64,000 nt of DNA, from the NCBI RefSeq assembly GCF_042678045.1, contig NZ_JBHUDI010000005.1, forward strand, positions 1 to 64,000. Reading direction: 5' to 3'. The position numbers were made by a program, and so were the translations under genes. The stretch's first letter is position 1; each line of letters starts with the position of its first letter. Of this stretch, positions 16,690 through 24,795 are shown piece after piece. The notes under the pieces were generated by a model. The model was given only the letters and a program-made list of their open reading frames with translations, searched no databases and was not told the DNA's origin. This DNA is from Natrinema amylolyticus_A (GTDB lineage: Archaea; Halobacteriota; Halobacteria; Halobacteriales; Natrialbaceae).

Positions 16690-17694
16690 GTGACTGCTGT
16701 GGTCAGTAGTGAGGGTATCGGTCGACTCGCGGTCGTCGTCGGTGGCGGCCTCGCGTTCGCGATCATCGGCGTCGCCCTGTTCGTTCTCTTTCCGGAGACG
16801 CTGACCGAGTTGCTGGGTGTGATACTCGCGCTCGCCGTCGCGCTCGTCGGCGTCCGGCTCGCGGGCAACGCTGCCGGCTCGCTGTTTCCGGACTACGACG
16901 TCGCCGAGGTCGCCGTCGAGGGACCGATCAGCCGTGACGGCGGAGGTGGCCCGCTGCCGACGACGCCGGGTGCGACGCCGGCCGACGATATCGTCGAGCA
17001 GATCGACCGCGCGAACGACGACGACAACGTCCAGGCGCTGTTGTTGAAGCTGAACACCCCCGGTGGCGAGGTCGTCCCGAGCGATGATATCCGCCTCGCG
17101 GCCCAGCGCTTCGACGGCCCGACAGTGGCCTACGCGACCGACGTCTGTGCCAGTGGCGGCTACTGGATCGCCAGTGGCTGTGACGAACTCTGGGCTCGCG
17201 AGGGCTCGATCGTCGGCTCGATCGGCGTCATCGGCTCGCGGATCAACGCCAGCGATCTCGCCGAGAAGGTCGGCCTCTCCTACGAACGGTTCGCCGCCGG
17301 CGAGTACAAAGACGCCGGCACGGCGCTCAAGGAGATGGACGACGACGAACGCGAGTACCTTCAGGGGTTGATCGACGACTACTACGATACCTTCGTCGAG
17401 CGGGTCAGCGACGGCCGCGACCTGGAACCGGAGTTCGTCCGCGACACCGAGGCCCGGATCTACCTCGGTGAGGAGGCGTACGACATGGAACTCGTCGATC
17501 ATCTGGGCACCCGTCGAGAGATCGAGGACGAACTGGCCGACCGACTCGACACTGACGAGGTGACCGTCGAGGAGTTCGAGCCCGAGCGGCCGTTGATGGC
17601 CCGCGTCGGCACAGGAGCCCAGCGCGTCGCGTATGCCTTCGGCGCCGGTCTCGCCGGCCTCGGCGACGGACGTGGGTTCCGGCTGCGCAGCTAA
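16690..17694 (+). CDS. sppA: signal peptide peptidase SppA
   Basis: A 334-residue membrane serine protease of the S49 family, short (single-domain) type. Two N-terminal membrane segments (residues about 12-58) are followed by the protease domain: LLKLNTPGGEVVPSDDI, the nucleophile region TDVCASGGYWIASGCD, GSIVGSIGVIGSR, and the presumed general-base lysine in GEYKDAGTALKEM. It digests remnant signal peptides or membrane proteins at the cytoplasmic membrane. The start is the GTG at 16690; an ATG ten bases upstream is in another frame and soon hits a stop. The downstream DUF373 gene follows after 103 bases on the same strand. Confidence 0.9.
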   Translation: MTAVVSSEGIGRLAVVVGGGLAFAIIGVALFVLFPETLTELLGVILALAVALVGVRLAGNAAGSLFPDYDVAEVAVEGPISRDGGGGPLPTTPGATPADDIVEQIDRANDDDNVQALLLKLNTPGGEVVPSDDIRLAAQRFDGPTVAYATDVCASGGYWIASGCDELWAREGSIVGSIGVIGSRINASDLAEKVGLSYERFAAGEYKDAGTALKEMDDDEREYLQGLIDDYYDTFVERVSDGRDLEPEFVRDTEARIYLGEEAYDMELVDHLGTRREIEDELADRLDTDEVTVEEFEPERPLMARVGTGAQRVAYAFGAGLAGLGDGRGFRLRS

Positions 17695-17797
17695 CTGCGG
17701 GTGGGCACGCTCGAGGCGGCTGTCAGGGTGTGATCCCGCAACAGTGGGGCTCGAACGAGTAAGTGGTTTTATCGTTGCACGGAATGCATCGCCTACC

Positions 17798-19060
17798 GTG
17801 ACAACGCTGGTCGTCTGCCTCGACCGGACTGACGACGTGGGCCGCAAGACCGGGCTTCGCTCGCCCGTCGTCGGCTGGGAGGCAGTCCGTGCGCTCGTGA
17901 CCGACGTCGGCCTCGCGGATCCGGAGGATTCGGGCGTCAATACCTTGCTCGAGTCCCTGCGGGTTGCCCAGAACTTGCGCGACGAGAACGAGGAGGTCGT
18001 CGTCGCGGTCGTCTCGGGAGACCACGACTCGATGGTGTCGGCGGATCGGGCGGTCGCCGCGCAACTCGACGACCTCATCGCCGACTACGATCCGGAGTCG
18101 GCGGTCGTGGTGACTGACAGCGCCGAAGACGAGCGGCTGATCCCGATCGTCGAGAGCCGTGTCCGGGTCGACTCGGTCGATCGAGTCGTCGTCCGACAGG
18201 CCCGGGACATCGAATCGACGTACTACCTGCTCAAACAGTTCCTCGCCGACGAGGAACTCCGTCAGACCGTTCTCGTCCCGATCGGGCTGACGATGCTCGT
18301 CTTTCCGCTCCTTGCGACCACTGTCGGTCCCGCGGAGGGCGCTGCGGCGATCACGACCGTCATCGGCCTCTTCTTGCTCTACAAGGGGTTCAATATCGAC
18401 GAACTGCTGGCCCGATTCGCCCATCAGACGCGGGAATCGTTGTACTCCGGTCAGGTGTCGGTCGTCACCTACGTCGTCGCGGCCGGACTGACCTTCGTCG
18501 GGCTGTTTATGGGGGCGCTTGGCGTCTCGAACCTCGGTACCACGCCCGGTGTGGTGCTTCCAGCGACGCGGTTCGCTTTCGATAGCGTCCCCTGGCTGGC
18601 GATGGCCGCGTTGACCGCCAGTGCCGGCCGGCTGCTCGACGAGGTGATCGGTGAGGATCCGGTCCGGCGGTCGTTCCTCAACCTGCCGTTTATCGTCGTC
18701 GCCGTCGGGCTAGTGATTCGTGGCTTCTCCGCGTACTTCCTCGAGCAACAGGGCGTGATCGAGCCGGTCGTCGTTCCGGCGGCTGAACTCGGCATCCTCT
18801 CGAACGAACGGTTCGTGATGGTGGCCGGCGAACGGCTCGCGCTGTTCGTCGTCTCGGCGATCGTCGTCAGCCTCGTCGGCGCGCGGGTGGCATCGTCGCT
18901 GAGCGATGCGACTGACGACCGGACCGATGCCGATGGCGGGGCCGATGCGGCGACCGGTCCTGCTGCCGAGCCGTTCGCGGGACAGGCGGATCCCGAACGC
19001 ACTGACGGCGGTGCGACCGCCGATCCCGATTCGTCCCGCGACCGGGAGCGAGATCGGTAA
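17798..19060 (+). CDS. DUF373 family multi-spanning membrane protein
   Basis: A 420-residue archaeal DUF373 protein. The N-terminal cytosolic domain (residues 1-150) has the family pattern TTLVVCLDRTDDVGRK, then VVAVVSGDHDSMVSADRAV and EDERLIPIVESRV. The remainder contains about seven hydrophobic segments (for example TVLVPIGLTMLVFPLLATTV). A hydrophilic acidic tail of about 50 residues closes it. The function is unknown. GTG at 17798 is chosen because it gives VTTLVVCLDR, the family start. Immediately downstream is dph6 on the same strand, 49 bases away. Confidence 0.85.
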   Translation: MTTLVVCLDRTDDVGRKTGLRSPVVGWEAVRALVTDVGLADPEDSGVNTLLESLRVAQNLRDENEEVVVAVVSGDHDSMVSADRAVAAQLDDLIADYDPESAVVVTDSAEDERLIPIVESRVRVDSVDRVVVRQARDIESTYYLLKQFLADEELRQTVLVPIGLTMLVFPLLATTVGPAEGAAAITTVIGLFLLYKGFNIDELLARFAHQTRESLYSGQVSVVTYVVAAGLTFVGLFMGALGVSNLGTTPGVVLPATRFAFDSVPWLAMAALTASAGRLLDEVIGEDPVRRSFLNLPFIVVAVGLVIRGFSAYFLEQQGVIEPVVVPAAELGILSNERFVMVAGERLALFVVSAIVVSLVGARVASSLSDATDDRTDADGGADAATGPAAEPFAGQADPERTDGGATADPDSSRDRERDR

Positions 19061-19109
19061 CCCGGCTCGGACTCGGTATCCCTTTACCCGTCCTCGCCGA
19101 TTACAGACT

Positions 19110-19835
19110 ATGAGCGACGCAGACGGTGCGTGGGTGAGTCTCTTCTCGGGTGGCAAGGACTCCGCGTGGGCGCTGTATCGGGCCCTCGAGCGTGGTTTGC
19201 CGGTCGAACGGCTCGTCACCGTCCACCCTGCAGGCGACTCGTATATGTATCACGTCCCTGCAACCGAACTGGCCGCGCTGGCGGCTGAAAGCATCGGCAT
19301 CGAACTCGTCGACGTCGAACCCGACGACTTCGGAGCCGACGCGGCGACCGACTCGAGCGCACAGGGCGATGACGAACTCGAGCCCCTCGAAGCAGCCCTC
19401 GAGGAACTCGATCGCGAACTTCCGGGCGGCATCGTCGGCGTCACGGCCGGGGCCGTCGAGAGCGAGTACCAGACGAACCGCATTCAGGGGATGTGCGACC
19501 GACTGGACTGTGACCTGTTCGCCCCGCTGTGGCAGGAAGACCCCCGTGAGCTTGCCGACGCGATGCTCGAGGCGGGCTTCGAAATCGTGATCATTCAGGT
19601 CGCAGCCCACGGCCTCGACGAGTCGTGGCTCGGCCGAACGCTCGACCGGGAGGCACTCGAAGAACTCGAGGCGCTCAACGAAGAGTACGGCGTCCACATT
19701 CTGGGTGAGGGTGGCGAATTCGAGACGCTGGTCGTGAACGGGCCGCACATGGATCGGCGGATCGACCTCGAGTACGAGACGGAGTGGGATGGGACGCGCG
19801 GGCGGTTGCGGATCACGGACGCGCAGTTGGAATAA
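19110..19835 (+). CDS. dph6: diphthine-ammonia ligase
   Basis: A 241-residue ATP pyrophosphatase-fold enzyme (COG2102). It shows the PP-loop SLFSGGKDSAWALYRALE at the N-terminus, GVTAGAVESEYQTNRIQGM, then LFAPLWQEDPRELADAM, and the closing GEGGEFETLVVNGPHMDRR. It catalyses the last step of diphthamide formation on elongation factor aEF2: amidation of diphthine using ammonia and ATP. Its length is normal for archaeal Dph6. ATG at 19110. The last 114 bases of the gene are repeated, in frame and 92% identical, 156 bases downstream (19992-20105), so the region has undergone duplication or recombination. Confidence 0.92.
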   Translation: MSDADGAWVSLFSGGKDSAWALYRALERGLPVERLVTVHPAGDSYMYHVPATELAALAAESIGIELVDVEPDDFGADAATDSSAQGDDELEPLEAALEELDRELPGGIVGVTAGAVESEYQTNRIQGMCDRLDCDLFAPLWQEDPRELADAMLEAGFEIVIIQVAAHGLDESWLGRTLDREALEELEALNEEYGVHILGEGGEFETLVVNGPHMDRRIDLEYETEWDGTRGRLRITDAQLE

Positions 19836-19860
19836 ACGATTGTCTACCGTCTACCACGAG

Positions 19861-19923
19861 TGAACCGCGTGAACGAGCGGCATTCCTCGTGAACGAGGGC
19901 TCAGAAGAGCGCAACTCTTCCGG
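19861..19923 (+). repeat. chain of three short stem-loops
   Basis: Three hairpins follow one another: CCGC/GCGG (19865-19868, 19877-19880), CCTCG/CGAGG (19885-19889, 19894-19898) with loop TGAA, and GAAGAG/CTCTTC (19904-19909, 19915-19920) with loop CGCAA. The loops share a GTGAACG or GCGCAAC theme. The chain lies between dph6 and its duplicated tail. Similar stem-loops occur inside lysA and dtdA in this window. Confidence 0.6.
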
Positions 19924-19937
19924 TGTTTTTGGTCCAG

Positions 19938-19990
19938 ATTTTTGCGCCGAGTGGTCACCGCGGGTGACCCGAGGCGGAAAAAGGTGGTTC
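19938..19990. terminator. U-tract-flanked hairpin element (copy 1)
   Basis: AGATTTTTG on the left and AAAAAGGTGGTTC on the right flank a strong hairpin, GGTCACC (19953-19959) with GGTGACC (19963-19969). The layout matches a second copy at 47228-47292 (AGATTTTTTG ... AAAAAAGGTCGTTC) whose hairpin sequence is different. With T-runs on both strands it could terminate transcription in either direction. Confidence 0.5.
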
Positions 19991-19991
19991 T

Positions 19992-20105
19992 GAGACGCTG
20001 GTCGTGGACGGGCCGCACATGGATCGACGGATCGACCTCGAGTATGAGACTGAGTGGGACGGGACGCGCAGGCGGTTGCGGATCACGGACGCGCAGGTGG
20101 AGTAG
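19992..20105 (+). pseudogene. duplicated 3' fragment of dph6
   Basis: These 114 bases repeat 19722-19835, the end of dph6 including its stop codon, with 105 of 114 bases identical. The copy stays in frame (ETLVVDGPHMDRRIDLEYET..., ending TAG) and most differences are silent, but the first ~200 codons of the gene are missing. It is therefore a non-functional remnant. Either a related dph6 allele recombined in and was truncated by the intervening hairpin element, or the tail was duplicated and then drifted under gene conversion. Confidence 0.85.
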
Positions 20106-20125
20106 CGGAGCGGAGTCGAGCCCCG

Positions 20126-20680
20126 TTAGGTACCGATCCGGTAGCGGTTCTCGAACGGGACGCGTTCGTGCCAGGCGAGCAGCACGTGGAGCGCGATCGC
20201 AACGGCGAACAGCCCGAAATTCCAGACCGGCGAATTGTAGTAGATCACGTCGATGATCACCGGTTTCGCGTACAGCGGCCAGAACGGCTCGAGCGGGGCG
20301 GCGATGTCGGGGGCAGAGAGGAGGTCCGCGAAGATGTGACTGGTTCCGCCGAGGACCAATCCGACGGTTGCAAAGACCAAGACGGTCTCGTCCGAGATCG
20401 TGGTGCTTCGAATCAGGCGGTTGGCGTTGAACCAGCCGGTGAGCCACTTCGCGGCACCCGCACCGACGAGGACGCTTATCACCGACACGAACAGCAGAGT
20501 GTGGGTGATGCCGTGGTGGGTAATCGGGAGGACGTGCTGAAGGACGAGATCGGTGTCCGGGAGCATCGCGGTTACCAGCGCGAATCCGGTAAATCCCAGT
20601 GCACCCCGCTGGTCCCAGACGAGCCACGCCGGAGCAGCAAACAGCAGTGCCATTCCGAAGTGGCCAGTGACGTCGACCAT
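20126..20680 (-). CDS. YdjM/DUF457-type membrane-bound metal-dependent hydrolase family protein
   Basis: A 184-residue membrane protein with about five hydrophobic segments. The motif LPDTDLVLQHVLPITHHGIT near residue 40 contains the conserved D-x-D and HHxxTH pattern of the DUF457/YdjM family, whose members are annotated as metal-dependent hydrolases without a known substrate. A later GGTSHIFADLLS segment matches the second conserved His-containing stretch. The ATG at 20680 (MVDVTGHFGMALLFAAPAWL) is chosen since upstream in-frame codons are basic and overlap the next gene upstream. It is separated from that small hydrophobic protein by only 7 bases and is probably co-transcribed with it. Confidence 0.82.
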   Translation of the reverse strand: MVDVTGHFGMALLFAAPAWLVWDQRGALGFTGFALVTAMLPDTDLVLQHVLPITHHGITHTLLFVSVISVLVGAGAAKWLTGWFNANRLIRSTTISDETVLVFATVGLVLGGTSHIFADLLSAPDIAAPLEPFWPLYAKPVIIDVIYYNSPVWNFGLFAVAIALHVLLAWHERVPFENRYRIGT

Positions 20681-20687
20681 GCGGTGT

Positions 20688-20882
20688 CTATCGGAGCCGC
20701 CGGACGAGCCGGAGGAACACCGACACTGCTGTCCCGAGGCCGGGAATGCGAGACGAGAGCGCGGCCGCGCCCAGCAACAGGAGACCGCTCTTTGGTCGCC
20801 CACGCCGAAATGCCAGCGCGCTGTCGATCAGCGTCGAGACGATGCTCAGTTTATTCGCTGTCTGCGAGTTAACGGTCGTCAT
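20688..20882 (-). CDS. small hydrophobic hypothetical protein
   Basis: A 64-residue protein, MTTVNSQTANKLSIVSTLID..., with one moderately hydrophobic helix (SGLLLLGAAALSSRIPGLGT) flanked by basic residues (FRRGRPKS and LVRRLR). It could be a single-span membrane protein. I do not recognise the family. It is called because the ATG at 20882 gives a coherent small protein with strong G/C third positions and it ends only 7 bases before the DUF457-type gene on the same strand. Function unknown. Confidence 0.6.
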   Translation of the reverse strand: MTTVNSQTANKLSIVSTLIDSALAFRRGRPKSGLLLLGAAALSSRIPGLGTAVSVFLRLVRRLR

Positions 20883-21064
20883 CGTCCATCGGGATTGGCA
20901 CGTCACGGCTAAGTACGACACCGCTGCAACAGCAGGCTCGTAAGCCCCCGTCCGCACTGACGAAAATAGTTGCTCACGTCGCTTGCGACCCACGTCTCGA
21001 CAAACCTCGAGCAAAACCGCTCGCCCGATCCGTCCGCCCACGGGCCGTGTGCCCGGTTACGGCA

Positions 21065-22702
21065 CTAATCGTGCTTGAACGAGCGCTGTCCCGTAAACGC
21101 CATCGCCATGTCGTGTTCGTCTGCAGCCTCGATCACGTCCTCGTCGTTGACCGAGCCGCCGGGCTGAACGACTGCCTCGATACCCGCCTTTGCGGCTTCC
21201 TCGATGCCGTCCGGGAACGGGAAGAACGCGTCCGAGGCCATGACCGCACCCTCGGCGTCTTTGCCTTCCGCATGCTCGTCGGCTTTCATCGCTGCCAGCC
21301 GGACCGCGTCGACGCGGGAGACCTGTCCCATTCCGACGCCGACCGTCTCGGTGCCGTCTGCGAAGAGGATCCCGTTCGATTTCACGTGCTTGAGCGTCTG
21401 CCACGCGAAGACCATCGACTCGAGTTCCGCCTCGGTCGGCTCGCGCTCGGTGACGACCTCGAGGTCGTCGACCGAGATCGACTGCAGGTCCCGTTCCTGG
21501 ACCAGTCGACCGCCGACGAGATCTTTTTCGGTGAAGCGCTCGGTCTGCTCGCCGAGCTCGCCGACGTCGAGGACGCGGAGGTTGTCTTTCTCGCAGAGGG
21601 TCTCGAGCGCGTCGTCGGTGTAGCCGGGGGCGACGACGACTTCTTTGAACGAGTCGATGATCTGTTCGGCCGTTTCGGCATCGCACTCGCGATTGAGCGC
21701 GACGATGCCGCCGAAGGCGCTCATCGGGTCCGTCGAGAGGGCTTTCTCGTAGGCCTCGGCCAGCGAGTCGGCGGTTGCACAGCCTGCGGGGTTGGTGTGT
21801 TTGATGACCGCCGCCGCGGGCTCGTCGAACTCCTTGATTAGGTTGAGCGCACCGTCGGCGTCGTTGTAGTTGTTGTAGGACAGCCCCTTCGCGCCCTCGT
21901 TCAGCTGGTCGGCGTGGACGACGCTCGCCTCGTCGCAGGTATAGTCGGCGTAGACGGCGGCGTCCTGGTGGGGGTTCTCGCCGTAGCGCAGCGTGTCCGC
22001 GCGGTCGTCGGAGACCAGCCGCCGGGCGGGCAGCCCATCGTGATCCTCACTGTCAGTACTCGCCACGTCGGCGTCGACCGTGACCTCACCGGCCTCGAGA
22101 TCGATCTCGAGTGCGTCTTCGGCGACCCACTTCACGGCGCGGGGATACGCGCGGAACTCGCCCTCGTAGAGGACGCGCTCTTTCAGGGTGTCCTCGTCGT
22201 CGCCCTCGTAGACGGGGATCGGCTCCTGGGTGACGATCGGACCCATATCGACCTCGTCCTCGAGTACCTCGCCGTCCTCGTCGGTCGCGTCGGTGACGAC
22301 GTGGACCGTACAGCCGGTCACCGACACGCCAGCCTCGAGCGCGTCGCCCCAGGCGTCCATGCCGGGGAACGACGGCAGCAAGGCGGGGTGGACGTTCAGC
22401 GTCGTGGGTGCCTCGGAGAGGAACGTATCCGAGAGGATCCGCATGTAGCCGTCCAGACAGACGAGGTCGAACTCGTAGTCCTCGAGTGCCTCGAGCACGG
22501 CCTCCTCGTGCTCGCGGCGGCTCATCCCGTCCTCGAGTGGGACGACTTCGGTGGGAATCCCGCGTTCGGCTGCGGCCTCGAGCACCGGTGCGTCCTCGGT
22601 GTTCGTCAGAATTACGGCGAACTCGGCGCCGCCCGGCTTGCGGTCGGCGATGTTCAACAGGTTGCGCCCTCGGTTGCCGGCCATCCCGGCGATTCGCGTC
22701 AT
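21065..22702 (-). CDS. purHN: PurN-PurH fusion: GAR transformylase plus AICAR transformylase
   Basis: A 545-residue bifunctional purine enzyme. Residues about 1-200 are phosphoribosylglycinamide formyltransferase: IAGMAGNRGRNLLNIA, then LNVHPALLPSFPGMDAWGDA, then DMGPIVTQEPIPVYEGDDED. Residues about 230-545 are the AICAR formyltransferase part of PurH: LRYGENPHQDAAVYADY, VIKHTNPAGCATADS, STDPMSAFGGIVALNRECDA, VVQPGGSVNDEDVI. The MGS-like IMP cyclohydrolase domain of bacterial PurH is absent, as expected where archaea use PurO for that step. Steps 3 and 9 of IMP synthesis are thus in one chain. The ATG at 22702 is used; it is divergent from purB. Confidence 0.93.
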   Translation of the reverse strand: MTRIAGMAGNRGRNLLNIADRKPGGAEFAVILTNTEDAPVLEAAAERGIPTEVVPLEDGMSRREHEEAVLEALEDYEFDLVCLDGYMRILSDTFLSEAPTTLNVHPALLPSFPGMDAWGDALEAGVSVTGCTVHVVTDATDEDGEVLEDEVDMGPIVTQEPIPVYEGDDEDTLKERVLYEGEFRAYPRAVKWVAEDALEIDLEAGEVTVDADVASTDSEDHDGLPARRLVSDDRADTLRYGENPHQDAAVYADYTCDEASVVHADQLNEGAKGLSYNNYNDADGALNLIKEFDEPAAAVIKHTNPAGCATADSLAEAYEKALSTDPMSAFGGIVALNRECDAETAEQIIDSFKEVVVAPGYTDDALETLCEKDNLRVLDVGELGEQTERFTEKDLVGGRLVQERDLQSISVDDLEVVTEREPTEAELESMVFAWQTLKHVKSNGILFADGTETVGVGMGQVSRVDAVRLAAMKADEHAEGKDAEGAVMASDAFFPFPDGIEEAAKAGIEAVVQPGGSVNDEDVIEAADEHDMAMAFTGQRSFKHD

Positions 22703-22752
22703 GATCGAACCCGCGCTCGCAAGCGGGAAAGTGGTTGCGGTCTCGAGCGCCA

Positions 22753-22772
22753 ACATATACATATACGTGTAT
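22753..22772. promoter_or_regulatory. AT-rich near-palindrome between purHN and purB
   Basis: ATATACATATACGTGTATCA lies in the 177-base gap between the divergent purine genes, about 55 bases from the purHN start and 110 from purB. It offers TATA-like sequence on both strands. Its imperfect symmetry could also serve a regulator, but no known binding motif is matched. Confidence 0.35.
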
Positions 22773-22879
22773 CATTCCGACTGTATTTCGCCACCGATCG
22801 GCAGAGGTATGCACGCTCGTGGGACCGGACGGCCACGGGTTTCGATACGCTTTTGCAACGGGCTGGACGAACGGCCACT

Positions 22880-24265
22880 ATGACAGAGACCGACGCCCTG
22901 TATGCCGTCTCGCCGCTGGACGGCCGATACGGTAGCCGGACTGCACCGCTGTCGCCGTACGCGAGCGAGGCCGCGCTCATGCGCGCCCGCGTCCGCGTCG
23001 AAGTCGAGTACTTGATCGCGCTGGCCGACTGCGAGGCGACGCCGCTGGACCTCGACCTGGAGGACCGCGAGCACCTCCGCGGGCTCTACAGCCACTTCGC
23101 CGAGGAGGACGCCCGGTTGATCAAGAAACTCGAGACGGAGGGACACGCCGACTTCGAGGCGACGAACCACGACGTCAAGGCCGTCGAGTACTTCGTCCGC
23201 CATCGGCTGCCCGAGGACAGCGACGCCTCGGCCTGGATCCACTTCGGGCTGACCAGCGAGGACGTGAACAACCTCGCCCACCGGCTGCTCGTCCGCGACG
23301 CCGTCGACGAGGTACTCCTCCCCGAGCTGTACGACGTTCAGGACACGCTCGCCGAGATGGCCCGCGAGTACCGTGACCTCCCGATGCTCGCGCGCACCCA
23401 CGGCCAGCCCGCGACGCCGACGACCTTCGGCAAGGAAATGGCCGTCTACGCCGCGCGGCTCGGCCGCGCCACGGGCCGCATTCGGCAGGCGACCGACGAA
23501 CTGAGTGGTAAACTCGGCGGCGCGTCGGGCACCTACGCGGCTCACGTCGCCGCCTACCCCGACGTCGACTGGCAGGCCTTCGCCCGGGACTTCGTCACGG
23601 ATCTGGGCCTCGAGTTCGAGGAACTCACGACGCAGGTCAACCCCTGTGACGACCTCGCGGCGGTCTTCGACGCGTTCCGCGGAGCCAACGACGTCCTGCT
23701 CGACCTCGATCTGGACATGTGGCTCTACGTCTCCGACCGCTACCTCGGCCAGGAGGCCGTCGAGGGCGAGACCGGCTCGTCGACGATGCCACACAAGGTC
23801 AACCCGATCGACTTCGAGAACAGCGAGGGCAACCTCTCGAAGGCGAACTCGGATCTGACTTTCCTCGCGGACTACGTCACCACCTCTCGGCTCCAGCGCG
23901 ACCTCTCCGATTCGACCGTCAAGCGCAACATCGGCGGGGCCTTCGCCCACTGTCTGATCGGCTACGGCAAGACCGCCGCCGGCCTCTCGAAGGTCGTCCC
24001 GAACGAACACGTGATGCGCGACGAACTCGGGGCCACGCCCGAGATCATCGGCGAGGCCGTCCAGACGATCCTCCGGCGCGAGGGCCAGGCCGACGCCTAC
24101 GAGCGCGTCAAGGCCGTTACTCGCGGCAAGGACGTCACCATCGAGGACTTCCGCGACATGTTCGACGACCTCGATGTCGACGAGGACGTCCGCGAGGAAC
24201 TCCACGCACTGACGCCCGCGGGCTACACCGGCGTCGCGAGCGAACTGGTCGACGACCTCGAGTAA
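22880..24265 (+). CDS. purB: adenylosuccinate lyase
   Basis: A 461-residue fumarase/aspartase superfamily lyase acting twice in purine synthesis (SAICAR to AICAR plus fumarate; adenylosuccinate to AMP plus fumarate). The start ALYAVSPLDGRYGSRTAPLS and the superfamily signature GETGSSTMPHKVNPIDFENS (about residue 290) are of the Escherichia coli PurB subtype. Other blocks are ARTHGQPATPTTFGKEM and WIHFGLTSEDVNNLA. ATG at 22880. Divergent from purHN, whose second activity makes FAICAR from the AICAR that PurB produces. Confidence 0.95.
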   Translation: MTETDALYAVSPLDGRYGSRTAPLSPYASEAALMRARVRVEVEYLIALADCEATPLDLDLEDREHLRGLYSHFAEEDARLIKKLETEGHADFEATNHDVKAVEYFVRHRLPEDSDASAWIHFGLTSEDVNNLAHRLLVRDAVDEVLLPELYDVQDTLAEMAREYRDLPMLARTHGQPATPTTFGKEMAVYAARLGRATGRIRQATDELSGKLGGASGTYAAHVAAYPDVDWQAFARDFVTDLGLEFEELTTQVNPCDDLAAVFDAFRGANDVLLDLDLDMWLYVSDRYLGQEAVEGETGSSTMPHKVNPIDFENSEGNLSKANSDLTFLADYVTTSRLQRDLSDSTVKRNIGGAFAHCLIGYGKTAAGLSKVVPNEHVMRDELGATPEIIGEAVQTILRREGQADAYERVKAVTRGKDVTIEDFRDMFDDLDVDEDVREELHALTPAGYTGVASELVDDLE

Positions 24266-24372
24266 CCGCGAGCGCGTGTTCGGTCGGTGTCGACGACCGA
24301 CCGCAGCTCACCAGTTCCGGAATCCGGTTCCGGGACCGTGACAGTATTGGGGACCCTCATTCGAGGGTGTGT

Positions 24373-24795
24373 ATGGAGTATCTTCTCTGGGTGATCGTCG
24401 CCCTCGTCACCTACGGCCTGATGGCACCGCTGACGAGCGTCGTGACGACGGACGTGCCACCAGCGGTCGCACTCTTCCTCTCGACGACGATCTTCCTCTG
24501 CCTGACGGCGGTCGTGCTCGTCGTCACGGGGACCGGCAGCCTCGCGGCTGTGACGACCCCCTCGGCGGGGATCGTCTACGTCGCCGGCCTGTTTCTCTCC
24601 GCCGGCATCCTCGCGTACTACCAGGCGCTCGAGCGCGGGCCGGTCAGTGTCGTCGTGCCGATCTACGGGCTCTTTATCGTCGGGAGTTCGATCATCGGGA
24701 TCGTCTTTCTCGGGGAGGACCTGACCGCGACCCGCGCGGCCGGTATCGTCGTCGCAGCAGCCGCAATCTATCTTGCTGCGGGGGGTGAGGCGTGA
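24373..24795 (+). CDS. half-size EamA/DMT-type transporter subunit A
   Basis: A 140-residue membrane protein with about four hydrophobic helices. It corresponds to one half of a drug/metabolite (EamA) transporter. YYQALERGPVSVVVPIYGLF near residue 90 and the following helix IIGIVFLGEDLTATRAAGIV match the EamA repeat. Substrate unknown. Its TGA (24793-24795) shares a base with the ATG of the next gene, so the pair should be co-translated and probably forms a heteromeric pump. ATG at 24373. Confidence 0.82.
   Translation: MEYLLWVIVALVTYGLMAPLTSVVTTDVPPAVALFLSTTIFLCLTAVVLVVTGTGSLAAVTTPSAGIVYVAGLFLSAGILAYYQALERGPVSVVVPIYGLFIVGSSIIGIVFLGEDLTATRAAGIVVAAAAIYLAAGGEA

Noticed and set aside
21914..22879. 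Long upstream extension of the purB frame through the purHN gene
   Set aside because: It is antisense to purHN, and PurB has its canonical N-terminus at 22880.
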